From an uncultured Polaribacter sp. (GTDB lineage: Bacteria; Bacteroidota; Bacteroidia; Flavobacteriales; Flavobacteriaceae), in contig CALSOT010000007.1 in NCBI GenBank assembly GCA_943788045.1, forward strand, positions 62,001-126,000: a stretch of 64,000 nt of DNA. Reading direction: 5' to 3'. Shown piece by piece: positions 36,531 to 45,364 of the stretch. Position numbers and translations under genes: made by a program. The notes under the pieces were generated by a model. It ran no database searches and was not told the origin of the DNA. It saw only the letters and a list, made by a program, of their open reading frames with translations. The first letter of the stretch is position 1; each line of letters begins with the position of its first letter.

Positions 36531-37808
36531 TTAATTTAAAATATACATTTTTGTAATACTCAGAAATTTTATAAAACCTGTTTTTAAAACTATTTTTTTT
36601 AAAGCATTGTGTGCCAAAGTATTTGTCTTTAAGTCATTGTCTAAATGGCTTATTTTTAGTTGTGTATGGTAATAAAACAGGGATACAAAATCGTAATAAC
36701 TCAGCTCAATTTTATCTAATTCGATAAGCGCTAAGTTTTTTTTTGCCACTTGGGGTAAATTTTGAGACCAACTAATATTTGCTAATGCTATTAAAAAAAT
36801 TGCATTGGTGGTATTGTTAAACCATTTACAAGACTCAAAAATATCTTCATAAAACTTCTCCGATAATTCACTAAGTATTTCATATTCTCCCTTAATTATT
36901 AATGCAGGAATAACTTCTTGAAATATTGAATATACTTTATTAGTTTTACATGCTATAAAAATTGATTTTTTTAATGTTGCCCCAACAGAGCTTGAAGTCA
37001 TAATTTTATATGCAAAATACCTTCCCTGTAGTGTGGAGTGAAATTTAGAAAAATTTACAGGCTGTTTTATTTGTTTAAAATTAAACTCGTCTGAAGTATA
37101 AAATTGTTTGTAAAACTTCATTAATAAAACAAAAAATAGATCTGAATCTTTAGTACTGTGTACCTCCACTAATCCTAAAACTTTAGAATAAATAGTGTTT
37201 AAGTTTGAGTAATCTATGTAGAAAAAGGGAACATAATTTCTAAAGTTTTCAAGCTTCATCAAAGATTTATAAATTTCTAAAGCCCTAGTATCACTAACCC
37301 TATAAAAACTATGTGTTATAATAGTTGCAAATTTCAATAAATTACCGACTTCACATTTACTTAAAACCAATTTACCAAAGATTTTATTTAATAAGATGAT
37401 CTTATTTTCCGCTATTAAATTTGTTATAAAATAAGCAATAGCAAAAATATTATCTCCATAGTTAATACCTTTGTTTATAGTATACATATCCTCTTCAGTG
37501 ATATCATTAGACAATTGTATTAATAATATTTTTTGCTGATAATGCCAATCCTTAAAATTCTCTCTATCGCTAAGGTAGTTCGCGTATGAACTATATTCTA
37601 AATAGTTAGCAAGTGTATTTAAAGTTGCGGCACTAGGTTTCGTTTCTTTTAAAAACCCAAACAAGCGGCGAAGTGTATTAAAGCCTATTTCTAAATCGCT
37701 AAATGATTCTATTTCTTCCTGTAAATATTTAACATCTCTAACATTCGTAATATTAATATTAGATTTTTTTTGAACATCTATTAATAATTGTGAATGGTCT
37801 TTATACAT
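36531..37808 (-). CDS. Unknown protein with a possible N-terminal DNA-binding motif and helical C-terminus
   Basis: 425 residues, no signal peptide. The N-terminus (about 36-80: FNTLRRLFGFLKETKPSAAT then LNTLANYLEYSSYANYL) resembles a helix-turn-helix-like segment seen in Bacteroidota proteins. The rest is predicted helical with repeated aromatic/leucine spacing, suggesting TPR-like repeats, but no named family is recognised. Translation would run into the EamA gene after 9 bp, so it may regulate or assist that transporter. Function not assignable. Confidence 0.7.
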   Translation of the reverse strand: MYKDHSQLLIDVQKKSNINITNVRDVKYLQEEIESFSDLEIGFNTLRRLFGFLKETKPSAATLNTLANYLEYSSYANYLSDRENFKDWHYQQKILLIQLSNDITEEDMYTINKGINYGDNIFAIAYFITNLIAENKIILLNKIFGKLVLSKCEVGNLLKFATIITHSFYRVSDTRALEIYKSLMKLENFRNYVPFFYIDYSNLNTIYSKVLGLVEVHSTKDSDLFFVLLMKFYKQFYTSDEFNFKQIKQPVNFSKFHSTLQGRYFAYKIMTSSSVGATLKKSIFIACKTNKVYSIFQEVIPALIIKGEYEILSELSEKFYEDIFESCKWFNNTTNAIFLIALANISWSQNLPQVAKKNLALIELDKIELSYYDFVSLFYYHTQLKISHLDNDLKTNTLAHNALKKIVLKTGFIKFLSITKMYILN

Positions 37809-38078
37809 GAAATAATATATGGGCTATAATTGGGCCAAATATAAAGATATTAACTTACATATTTGTATGTATAATGAAGGGAAAATTGCAACCCAAAATA
37901 AGAAAAAGAGAAGTTACTTAAATCCTTATCCTATTAAACTTTGCTTTACAAAAATGTAGAGCAAAGTTATCAAAACACTTGAGTTTAAAAAGATGAAAAT
38001 TATGCAATTACAGCATGATTAAATTAAGTGCTTTTATTTAAATAAAAAATATATCAATAATTTAAATAAATAAAAAAA
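37809..38078. other. Divergent spacer with a 9-bp perfect inverted repeat
   Basis: 270 bp between divergent genes. AACTTTGCT (37937-37945) and AGCAAAGTT (37960-37968) form a hairpin with an extra inner TAC/GTA pairing. There is no T-tract, so it may be an operator or RNA element rather than a terminator. Promoters for both sides must lie here. Confidence 0.5.
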
Positions 38079-40088
38079 ATGGCTAGAGATTACACGAAGT
38101 ACAACGTAGAAGGTTTGGGAGAAAACCTTAACAAAAGAAAATTAGTTTTTGAAATAGTTAAAAACTGGGCAGGGAAAAACAATCCTAGTTTAGAAGAGTT
38201 GCAAAATGCATTTCCAGATGAATTGCAAGGAAAAAAAGGAGTTGTTAGAAAAGAATCCGAAGTGAAAGACCCCAAAAGATTTAATATGAAAGAACCATTA
38301 AGCATTAAAAATGGTTTGCATGTGGTGGTGTCTAACCAATGGGGAGAAAATATTTTAGATTTTATTGCACAAGCAAAAACATTAGGGTATTCTATTACCG
38401 AAAACTCTAACGTGGAAGAAGTGACTCTAAGTAGCAATTTGACGGCAGAGCAAATTGCAGAATTCAAAAAGCAAGAAGCTAAAATCAAAGGCGATTATAA
38501 GGAGAACTCTTGGGAGGCTTCCTCACTTTATGATGATTTAATAGAAGCAGGTGATACCGCTTGGGCTGACCAAATTCTTCAAAAAATAGCCGCCGCTGCT
38601 GAAAGTTTTTTCGATATTAATACAGTTTGTGATAGGCTAAAAGAACGCAATGAAACTGACCGATTCTTGGCTACCGCAAAGAAAGCAGAGGCTATGGCAG
38701 AAGACACAGCTGATATGGTGTCATTAGCGGAGCTTGTATCTGATACAGATAAGGATTGGACAATTGAATTATACAAAAAAGCAGAGGACAAAGCAGGATC
38801 TTCGAATGATATTTTAAGGATAGCGGATGAAGTAAAAGAAATCGATAAGGATTGGTTAATCAGACTCTACCAAAAAGCAGAAACGCTAGTAAGGACTTAT
38901 CGTGACTGTGTATATTTCGCAGATAAAGTAAAAGCATTCGACAAAGATTTGGTAATAAGACTGTATCAAAAAGCAGAGCAGAAAGCTGATAACTCTCACG
39001 ATCTTTGCGCTTTAACTGATTTAGTGTTTTCTTATGTTGATAGAGACTGGGCGATTAAACTACTCGAGAAAGCAGAAGGGAAAGCAAAAGAATTTCATGA
39101 CTTCCTTTTGATAGGAGAGGTTTATGGGAAAGCTGATGGTTTAGCGGATAAAGACAAGGCCAGAACATTTTTTGAAAAGGCAATTCCATTAATAGATTGT
39201 GACGTGTTTAGAGAGCAACTATTGGAATCTGCTCAAGAATGCTTAGGAAATGAGGATGCTTTTACTAAAAAGATAGCTCAATCACCTGATGTGGAGCCTC
39301 CAACTAAAGAATACATAGCAATACAAGAAGCGTTACAAGATGTTTCAATTAAATTAGAATCCTTTTCCTTTTCTACATCTAATGCTGAAGAGATTAGAAA
39401 TCATATAGCAAAGATTATTTTATCTAAGGATAAAGAACGCTGTCAACTGTTTAAGCAATCAGCTATTGATTATGTTAACAGTAATAATTGTAATTATTGG
39501 ATAATTCCTTTTATACAAAGTTGTCTAAAGGTTTTTACATATCTAAGTGAGGATGATATTATAGATGACTTTCTCGATGAGATTGATTTAATGTACCCTA
39601 ATGGTAAAGAGTTAGATGTTAATCCGAAAAATAAATATAGTTTATTTTATTGTTGTTTCAGTCAGACCTTTAAATTAGATGAGGATAAAGATGAAGAGCA
39701 GGAGTTTTTCGAAATACTTATAAAGCATTTTAGCGATGCACAAAATATTGATGATACAGGTGATGATTTCTATCACACATGTATTACCACATTGTACTGT
39801 ACAATTTGTAAAATGTGTCAAGAAGATATTGCCCAAGATGAATTAGTTGATTTATTGCTTGCTGTATTCAATGACCAATACTTGAAAGATGCTGAGCAAG
39901 GAGATTTTATATGGGGTGTTATATCAGAAACCTTAACGAGTTTGGGAGTTGATTTAGATGAATACGAAGATGAATCAAACCTTTGGAGGGATGAGTACGT
40001 AGTCAATTTCGATGATGTTGCAACGTACTTGATTGAGAATGATGTTTTTGACCATGATTATATTCCATGTGAGATGAATTCGCTATAA
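38079..40088 (+). CDS. Helical-repeat protein with a nucleic-acid-system-type N-terminal domain
   Basis: 669 residues, cytoplasmic. The N-terminal domain (about 5-107: KYNVEGLGENLNKRKLVFEI, FPDELQGKKGVVRK, VVVSNQWGENILDFI) resembles a small domain I associate with restriction- or nuclease-linked proteins; I cannot name it with certainty. Residues 159-365 hold four to five repeats of about 33 residues with a DKDWxIxLYxKAExKA core, TPR/Sel1-like, suited to protein binding. The C-terminal 300 residues are acidic with no known motif. A decayed copy of part of its N-terminal domain lies at 40354-40393. Next gene is a KAP NTPase; together they may be a defence pair (inference). Confidence 0.7.
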   Translation: MARDYTKYNVEGLGENLNKRKLVFEIVKNWAGKNNPSLEELQNAFPDELQGKKGVVRKESEVKDPKRFNMKEPLSIKNGLHVVVSNQWGENILDFIAQAKTLGYSITENSNVEEVTLSSNLTAEQIAEFKKQEAKIKGDYKENSWEASSLYDDLIEAGDTAWADQILQKIAAAAESFFDINTVCDRLKERNETDRFLATAKKAEAMAEDTADMVSLAELVSDTDKDWTIELYKKAEDKAGSSNDILRIADEVKEIDKDWLIRLYQKAETLVRTYRDCVYFADKVKAFDKDLVIRLYQKAEQKADNSHDLCALTDLVFSYVDRDWAIKLLEKAEGKAKEFHDFLLIGEVYGKADGLADKDKARTFFEKAIPLIDCDVFREQLLESAQECLGNEDAFTKKIAQSPDVEPPTKEYIAIQEALQDVSIKLESFSFSTSNAEEIRNHIAKIILSKDKERCQLFKQSAIDYVNSNNCNYWIIPFIQSCLKVFTYLSEDDIIDDFLDEIDLMYPNGKELDVNPKNKYSLFYCCFSQTFKLDEDKDEEQEFFEILIKHFSDAQNIDDTGDDFYHTCITTLYCTICKMCQEDIAQDELVDLLLAVFNDQYLKDAEQGDFIWGVISETLTSLGVDLDEYEDESNLWRDEYVVNFDDVATYLIENDVFDHDYIPCEMNSL

Positions 40089-40564
40089 AATGTTTAATAA
40101 TACTATTAATGTAAAGCGAAATGAATATTAAGTAAATAGAAAAAGAAAAATAAATAAATAAGTTAGGCACATTTATACAGTAGGGGTGTAGTTTTTGTTT
40201 CGTTATGGATAAACCTGTTCATATTTAGTTTGAATTACTTTTCCAACAAACAGCCCATCAAAAACAAACAAAACTAAATTCATTTTGCGGAAGTCCGTAA
40301 TTCTAAATTTGGAAGTCCGTAGTCATAATTAAATAGGTGAATATAATTTTACAAAATGCTTTTCCAGATAAATTGCAAGGAAAAAAAGGAATTAACAGAT
40401 TATGATATTTTTTTATATACGGTATAACAAGAAAGAAGAAAGAAATTTATGTTTTGAATACAGATACGAATCTTTATTTGATCATAATTTATCAATCACA
40501 TTAATAAAAAAAAGTATTATAACAAATTTAGAGTAGTTTTAATTCAACTAATCAACATTCATAT
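40089..40564. other. Spacer with a scrap of a paralogous N-terminal domain and a short repeat
   Basis: 476 bp. At 40354-40393 the sequence again encodes LQNAFPDKLQGKKGI, matching residues 41-55 of the preceding protein, so a second copy of that domain was once present. Two direct copies of GGAAGTCCGTA lie at about 40290 and 40312. No intact gene. Confidence 0.6.
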
Positions 40565-42373
40565 ATGAGCTCAATTACAGATAAACCAATTATCACGTTA
40601 AATCAAGACCTTTTAAAGGTTGAAAAATATAGTTTAGCACTTTCAAATTTTATTATTAGAAGTGACACTCCAATTACCGTTGGACTCCAAGGAGAATGGG
40701 GTACGGGAAAGACGTCTCTAATGTCACTTCTTCTAGAAGATTTTAATGAGAAAAACATTGCTTGCTCTTGGGTAAATACTTGGGAATATAGTTTATTTCG
40801 AAACGCTAACGAAACCACTCCTGGTGTATTGAGAGGGATGTTAGAAAAACTGAAAGAATCGTGTAAGAGTAGAGGCATTTGGACATTGAAAGATGATACA
40901 GAAGAAAAATTTAAATCTGCAGCTCGTTTTTTAGGAGGTTTGGCAAATCAGATTGTGGCAAAACAAACAGGTATTGATGTAAAAGGTGCTGCAGCTGTTG
41001 GAGGAAGCAACCAAAAGTCTTCAGCAGAAGTTGCAGAAATTAAAGCATTAATTGCAGATTTAATAACAGATTTAATAAAAGATCCTAAAAATCCAATAGA
41101 AAAAGTTGTCTTTTTTGTAGATGATTTAGATCGTATTCCACCTGGTGATGCTGTGGAGGTTTTGGAAGCCCTTAAAAATATTTTTGATATTCCAAATTGT
41201 GTGTTTATACTCGCTATTGATTATGACATTGTAGTCAAAGGATTGGAAAGTAAATTTGGGCCTAAAACAGATGAAAATGAACGAGAGTTTCGATCGTTTT
41301 TTGATAAGATTATTCAGGTTCCATTTTCAATGCCAACTGGAACTTATGATATTGAGAATTTTTTAGTTCAGAAACTTAGAGATCTTGGAACAGATATACA
41401 AGAGCAAGAGAAAGAATTGTATGTAAAAGCGGTTAAATATAGCATTGGATACAATCCTAGAAGTTTAAAACGGTATTTAAATGCTTTTAGTTTAATCAAT
41501 CACTTAAAAGAAATTGAATTAGATGATGAGCAACCTAAGGGAGATGACTTTATGTTGTTTGCTGTTTTAGGAATTCAAATTTCATTTCCTAAGATTTTTA
41601 GATTGCTTTCTCAGAAACCTAATTTTCCAGAATGGAACAAAGGGTTTGGAAATAAATTTGGTATTGAATGGGATGAAATTCAAGAAAAAATTGAAAAGTT
41701 TGGAGAGTCAGATCTTATTGATGAGGAGTGGGAGCAGGTAACCTGGGGCGCTTGTCAAAGTGATTCTTATCTAAGAGCACGTGCGTTCTCAGTTTTAGAA
41801 TTACTTAATTTGTTAAGAGACAGATATAAAGATACGTTAGAAGATGAATTAGAAACAGCCATGACATTTGCTTCTATTACAAGTGTAGATGATGATGTTG
41901 AAACTAAACAAGCTGTTCAAAAAGTAGGTAACAAAACCATTTTTGATGGTGTACAGACTAAGCTTTTACAACTTGCTGAAGAAGGATTTACGGATCAAGC
42001 CGTTAAAAATTATGCTGCTTTATGGTCTCCGCTAAGTGACGCTGAAAAAAACAATACTAAATACAGAATATCATTTGCGAAAACTGGGTCATCTTTCAAT
42101 GATGAGACCCGTGTAGGTAGAGGTAAAAAACAACTCATATATTGCTCAAATCCCTCAAAGAAAGCACTTGGAATGAAAATTTGGGTAAAGAAAAACACCG
42201 GAAAGGTTTCATCTTTATTTGAAAATATAAAATCAACATATAATTTACAGGAAAGTGAATACATCTATATATCAAAGGATAAAGATTTAATTATTGAATA
42301 TAATGCCTATTCAGAATTAAAAGAGAGCTACAGTGAATTGATGGGATATATAGTAAAACAAATAACGAGTTAA
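40565..42373 (+). CDS. KAP-family P-loop NTPase
   Basis: 602 residues. Walker A GEWGTGKT (43-50) and Walker B VVFFVDDLDR (181-190) with the KAP-typical run RIPPGDAVEVLEALKNIFD; the sensor-like NPRSLKRYLN follows. KAP NTPases are often membrane-associated and many occur in defence islands; this one shows no clear membrane insertion, though residues 125-155 (glycine/alanine-rich) sit where one would be. The C-terminal ~120 residues (RISFAKTGSSFNDETR, KIWVKKNTGKVSSLFENI) form a separate domain resembling small domains attached to nucleases. Neighbouring genes on the same strand may be effectors. Confidence 0.88.
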   Translation: MSSITDKPIITLNQDLLKVEKYSLALSNFIIRSDTPITVGLQGEWGTGKTSLMSLLLEDFNEKNIACSWVNTWEYSLFRNANETTPGVLRGMLEKLKESCKSRGIWTLKDDTEEKFKSAARFLGGLANQIVAKQTGIDVKGAAAVGGSNQKSSAEVAEIKALIADLITDLIKDPKNPIEKVVFFVDDLDRIPPGDAVEVLEALKNIFDIPNCVFILAIDYDIVVKGLESKFGPKTDENEREFRSFFDKIIQVPFSMPTGTYDIENFLVQKLRDLGTDIQEQEKELYVKAVKYSIGYNPRSLKRYLNAFSLINHLKEIELDDEQPKGDDFMLFAVLGIQISFPKIFRLLSQKPNFPEWNKGFGNKFGIEWDEIQEKIEKFGESDLIDEEWEQVTWGACQSDSYLRARAFSVLELLNLLRDRYKDTLEDELETAMTFASITSVDDDVETKQAVQKVGNKTIFDGVQTKLLQLAEEGFTDQAVKNYAALWSPLSDAEKNNTKYRISFAKTGSSFNDETRVGRGKKQLIYCSNPSKKALGMKIWVKKNTGKVSSLFENIKSTYNLQESEYIYISKDKDLIIEYNAYSELKESYSELMGYIVKQITS

Positions 42374-42416
42374 GAACAAATAGAGCCCCTAAACAATTAA
42401 ATTTAATAAAAATAAT

Positions 42417-43031
42417 ATGGCAAATAATTTAAAAAGTTGTGTTTTAGTTAAAGGCAACGAAGAAGTGGTAAAGTTAATCGATTCAATGATTGATAAAGTG
42501 AGAGACAATGAAAGCGACAGTTCTGTGACTGCATTTGCAACTGCTTTCTATGATGAGGTCGATTTAGATGAAGACCGTGGAGTAATGAACACATGGTCAT
42601 ATGAAAATTTAGGTTCCAAATGGACCACCCTATATGATGCAACAGGTGAGGGAGAGTTTTTGATTGAATCAGCGTGGTATCCACCCAAAAAATTCTTCAT
42701 GCATTTATACAATCTATGTTTTCCATTGGATAATGATGTTGTTATTGAAGTTACGTATGAGGATGAAACATACTCTCCAGTTGGGGCAGTTGTAATTAAA
42801 GGGATTGAATATGACCCCGAAGATTATGATGAAAAACAAGGTAATATTTGGGTAGAAGAAGATAACTCATTAGAAGATCCAACTGTTGACAAGGATTGGG
42901 ATGATGAGGATTATGATCAAGTTCAGATGGAATTCTCAGAAAGTGTTTATGAGAAACAACAAGAATTATTAGATAAATGCAGAAAGTTGGTTGAAACTGA
43001 TGGGATGATGTTTCATGAATACCAAGATTAA
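42417..43031 (+). CDS. YubB/Api92-like acidic protein
   Basis: 204 residues, strongly acidic. NLGSKWTTLYDATGEGEFLI then ESAWYPPKKFF and VIEVTYEDETYSPVGAVVIK resemble the ferredoxin-like YubB (DUF1281) domain found on plasmids and in mobile elements. A clear paralogue is the N-terminal half of the protein at 54016 (SKWLYVDYV..., IIKGTYEDESYDPSGAFI). It follows the KAP gene by 43 bp. The function of this family is not known to me. Confidence 0.65.
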   Translation: MANNLKSCVLVKGNEEVVKLIDSMIDKVRDNESDSSVTAFATAFYDEVDLDEDRGVMNTWSYENLGSKWTTLYDATGEGEFLIESAWYPPKKFFMHLYNLCFPLDNDVVIEVTYEDETYSPVGAVVIKGIEYDPEDYDEKQGNIWVEEDNSLEDPTVDKDWDDEDYDQVQMEFSESVYEKQQELLDKCRKLVETDGMMFHEYQD

Positions 43032-43189
43032 GTTACAAAATAGATGTAGAAGAAGTGGTGGCAAAATATAGTTAGCAGAATTTTTTAACCTTTTTTTTAC
43101 TACCATAACAATTCCCCTTCAGTGTATAACGTTAATATACAAATAGTATAGATGAAAGATCAGTTTTTTTTTAAATAAATTACAAAAAT

Positions 43190-43588
43190 ATGTATTGTAG
43201 TTCTTGTGGACATAACTTAACTGGAAATGAAAATTTCTGCCCCTCATGTGGTCAAAAACCAAATACAAATCTAAGTCTATCTAAAACTCAAAATGATTTA
43301 AAAACATATGAGTTTAAATCAAATATATTGTTAGGTGGAAGTATTCTTTCACCAGATAGAATAGTAGTTACAGATTCTCAAGTTATTTATAAAAAAAGGA
43401 ATAAATATCTAATTGGTACTGATGAGTCTTCAATTCCTTTTTCGAGAATTTCTTCGGTAGAAATTGATCGAAAATTAATAGATTCTGATATTATAATATA
43501 TAGTACAGGTAATCAAACTATAATTGCTGGAGATTTTTCAATTGCTGATGCGAAAAAAATAAAAAAAATAATTGAAGAAAGAATTTAG
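43190..43588 (+). CDS. Zinc-ribbon protein with a PH-like domain
   Basis: 132 residues. N-terminal zinc ribbon CSSCGHNLTGNENFCPSCG (Cys3, Cys6, Cys17, Cys20), then a domain of about 80 residues (VVTDSQVIYKKRNKYLIG, IPFSRISSVEID, IIYSTGNQTIIAGDF) that fits bacterial PH-like domains. Cytoplasmic; no enzyme motif. Standalone with a spacer of 158 bp before it. Confidence 0.75.
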   Translation: MYCSSCGHNLTGNENFCPSCGQKPNTNLSLSKTQNDLKTYEFKSNILLGGSILSPDRIVVTDSQVIYKKRNKYLIGTDESSIPFSRISSVEIDRKLIDSDIIIYSTGNQTIIAGDFSIADAKKIKKIIEERI

Positions 43589-43660
43589 GTTAAAAACTAA
43601 TTAAAAGAAAATATACTGAATTAGTCGATTAGATTATTCAGTAATTACAATAAAATAACT

Positions 43661-43706
43661 GTTGGAATAAGCCGAAAAACAACATTAAAAAGGAGTAGGT
43701 TAAATT
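43661..43706 (+). repeat. Leader direct repeat, copy 1
   Basis: GTTGGAATAAGCCGAAAAAC followed by AACATTAAAAAGGAGTAGGTTAAAT. It lies directly upstream of the zinc-finger gene start and is nearly identical to 44115-44160. Confidence 0.8.
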
Positions 43707-43721
43707 ATTAAATTTAAAATT

Positions 43722-44038
43722 ATGAGTAACAAATTTAAATGTGGCAATTGCGGAACAATTCAGAAAGAGAAAATTTTCTCTAATTGGAACTACGATATTA
43801 GGTACAATTGCTCAAATGCGGAATACTTTGTAAGGATTGCCATTCAACATCTTTATTTTCCTATGGAGAATGCAAAGGTTGCGGAGATAAAGCAAAACAA
43901 GAACATATAGAAATGGAAGCTGGGAATCCTAATATTGACATAGGGTAAGGGCTGGACTTAAGGACATTTGAAGCGATTATAGGTCATAAATTTTCATTCT
44001 CATTAAATATGAATGACGTTGAATGGAAAGAAATATAA
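43722..44038 (+). pseudogene. Broken zinc-finger protein gene
   Basis: It begins MSNKFKCGNCGTIQKEKIF (Cys7, Cys10). After one lost base near 43772 the sense continues CSKCGILCKDCHSTSLFSYG and CKGCGDKAKQ, giving several CxxC pairs. A TAA at 43946 then interrupts a frame that goes on as GLDLRTFEAIIGHKFSF and ends WKEI-stop at 44038. So both a frameshift and a nonsense change are needed; this looks like real decay. A hairpin (GAAAGAG / CTCTTTC, 44061-44090) follows. Confidence 0.55.
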
Positions 44039-44114
44039 ATTACTAAATTAGATTATAAAGGAAAGAGTAGCAATAAATAGTAGCTCTTTCTAATATTAAT
44101 ATCAAAAAATCATT

Positions 44115-44160
44115 GTTGGAATAAACCGAAAAACAACATTAAAAAGGAGTAGGTTAAATA
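44115..44160 (+). repeat. Leader direct repeat, copy 2
   Basis: GTTGGAATAAACCGAAAAAC plus AACATTAAAAAGGAGTAGGTTAAAT. Downstream the match goes on weakly and the ATG of the zinc-finger gene corresponds to ACG here, so it is the leader of a duplicated, dead gene copy. Confidence 0.8.
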
Positions 44161-44260
44161 GTATTAAATTTATAATTACGGGATTAGATCCAACAAAAGC
44201 TAATTAAGTGAAAAATGATGCTTTTGATCACAATTATAGACTTAATTAAATTAAAAAGGA

Positions 44261-45347
44261 ATGAGTAGCTATTTAAAAATTATGGATAATCTTCTCCAGA
44301 ATCCGAATCCGTTTACTTCTTTACATGTTATTGACAAAGAAAAGTTTCATACAGGTATGCTTAAACTACTGTTAGAATATTGTCAAGCTAAAAATATCGA
44401 ACATAAACTATTTAAAAATAACATTTCACATAAGCTAGAATGTAATTTAGAAGCAAACTCGGTTGACTTGTTAGTTACCCAAGAAATCCATACAACTATA
44501 ATTGAGACGAAGTTTAAAACAGGTTTGCATGAGACTAAATATAAAAACAAAGTTGTGCCTCAAATTCAAAAATACGCATATACGCATCCAAAAGCAAGTG
44601 AGGGTATAGTAGTTTCATTGTTTAAGGAGAGTGCAGATTTAAGTATAGAAAAACATAAATTTATTAAGCAGTTCAAAAACATCACTTTCACAAATCAGGT
44701 GTTAGATTTGATAAATAAAGCACTTAAACATTCTCAATGAGGATTCTATTCATGTTTATAATCTTCTCGTTATATGGGGAAATTACCTAACAGATTTAAA
44801 GGGTATTGTTAATGAGTTTGAAAAGCAAAAACTAAATTTAATAGCTATTGAAAATTTAAAAATCGGTTTACATAAACTTAAATTAAAAGGAGTTTTTCAG
44901 CAATATAGAATGCACTTAGTTAAAGATAAGGTGGATAAGCTTATTAATTCAGAAAAAATATCCAAAGGCAAATTGGACAACACCCATGGAAATGCTTTAT
45001 TACATTATGAAATAATGTTTAAAAAAAATGATTTTAACTTTGAAAAATATGGTGTTCAATGGCAAAATGGAAGCCTTAAGTTTTTTATTGAAGTAAAAAA
45101 TAATTCAAAGAAAAGTAATAAAAGAGATGTAGCTCTTGAACAAATTGGTAGTTTTCTGCATGATAATTTTTTTAAGGAAAATGCGCTACCAAAAAATGTA
45201 AACAGAAACGGAAAATTTAAGTCTTTTAATATTGCTAAAGTTGAAGAATTTTCAGATTTAAATAAATTACCAAATAAAATGGCTGATAGTTTAAATTATT
45301 TAGTGAATAATGCAGAAAGAATTTTAAAACTTACTGCACAAAATTAA
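44261..45347 (+). pseudogene. PD-(D/E)XK nuclease-family protein, one frameshift
   Basis: About 362 codons. The first part (44261-44740) holds the nuclease core SVDLLVTQEIHTTIIETKFK with Asp69, Glu82 and Lys84, i.e. D-x(12)-ExK. Near 44738 the frame slips by one base and continues NEDSIHVYNLLVIWGNYLTD, then DVALEQIGSFLHDNFF to 45347. It is like the PD-(D/E)XK_4 type proteins annotated as nucleases of unknown role, often in defence or phage regions. Only 17 bp separate it from the DUF2779 nuclease gene, so the two probably act together. Confidence 0.75.
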
Positions 45348-45364
45348 AATTATCTTTTCAATAC

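Noticed and set aside
38090..38488. 132-codon minus-strand ORF
   Set aside because: Antisense to the conserved N-terminal domain of the helical-repeat protein.
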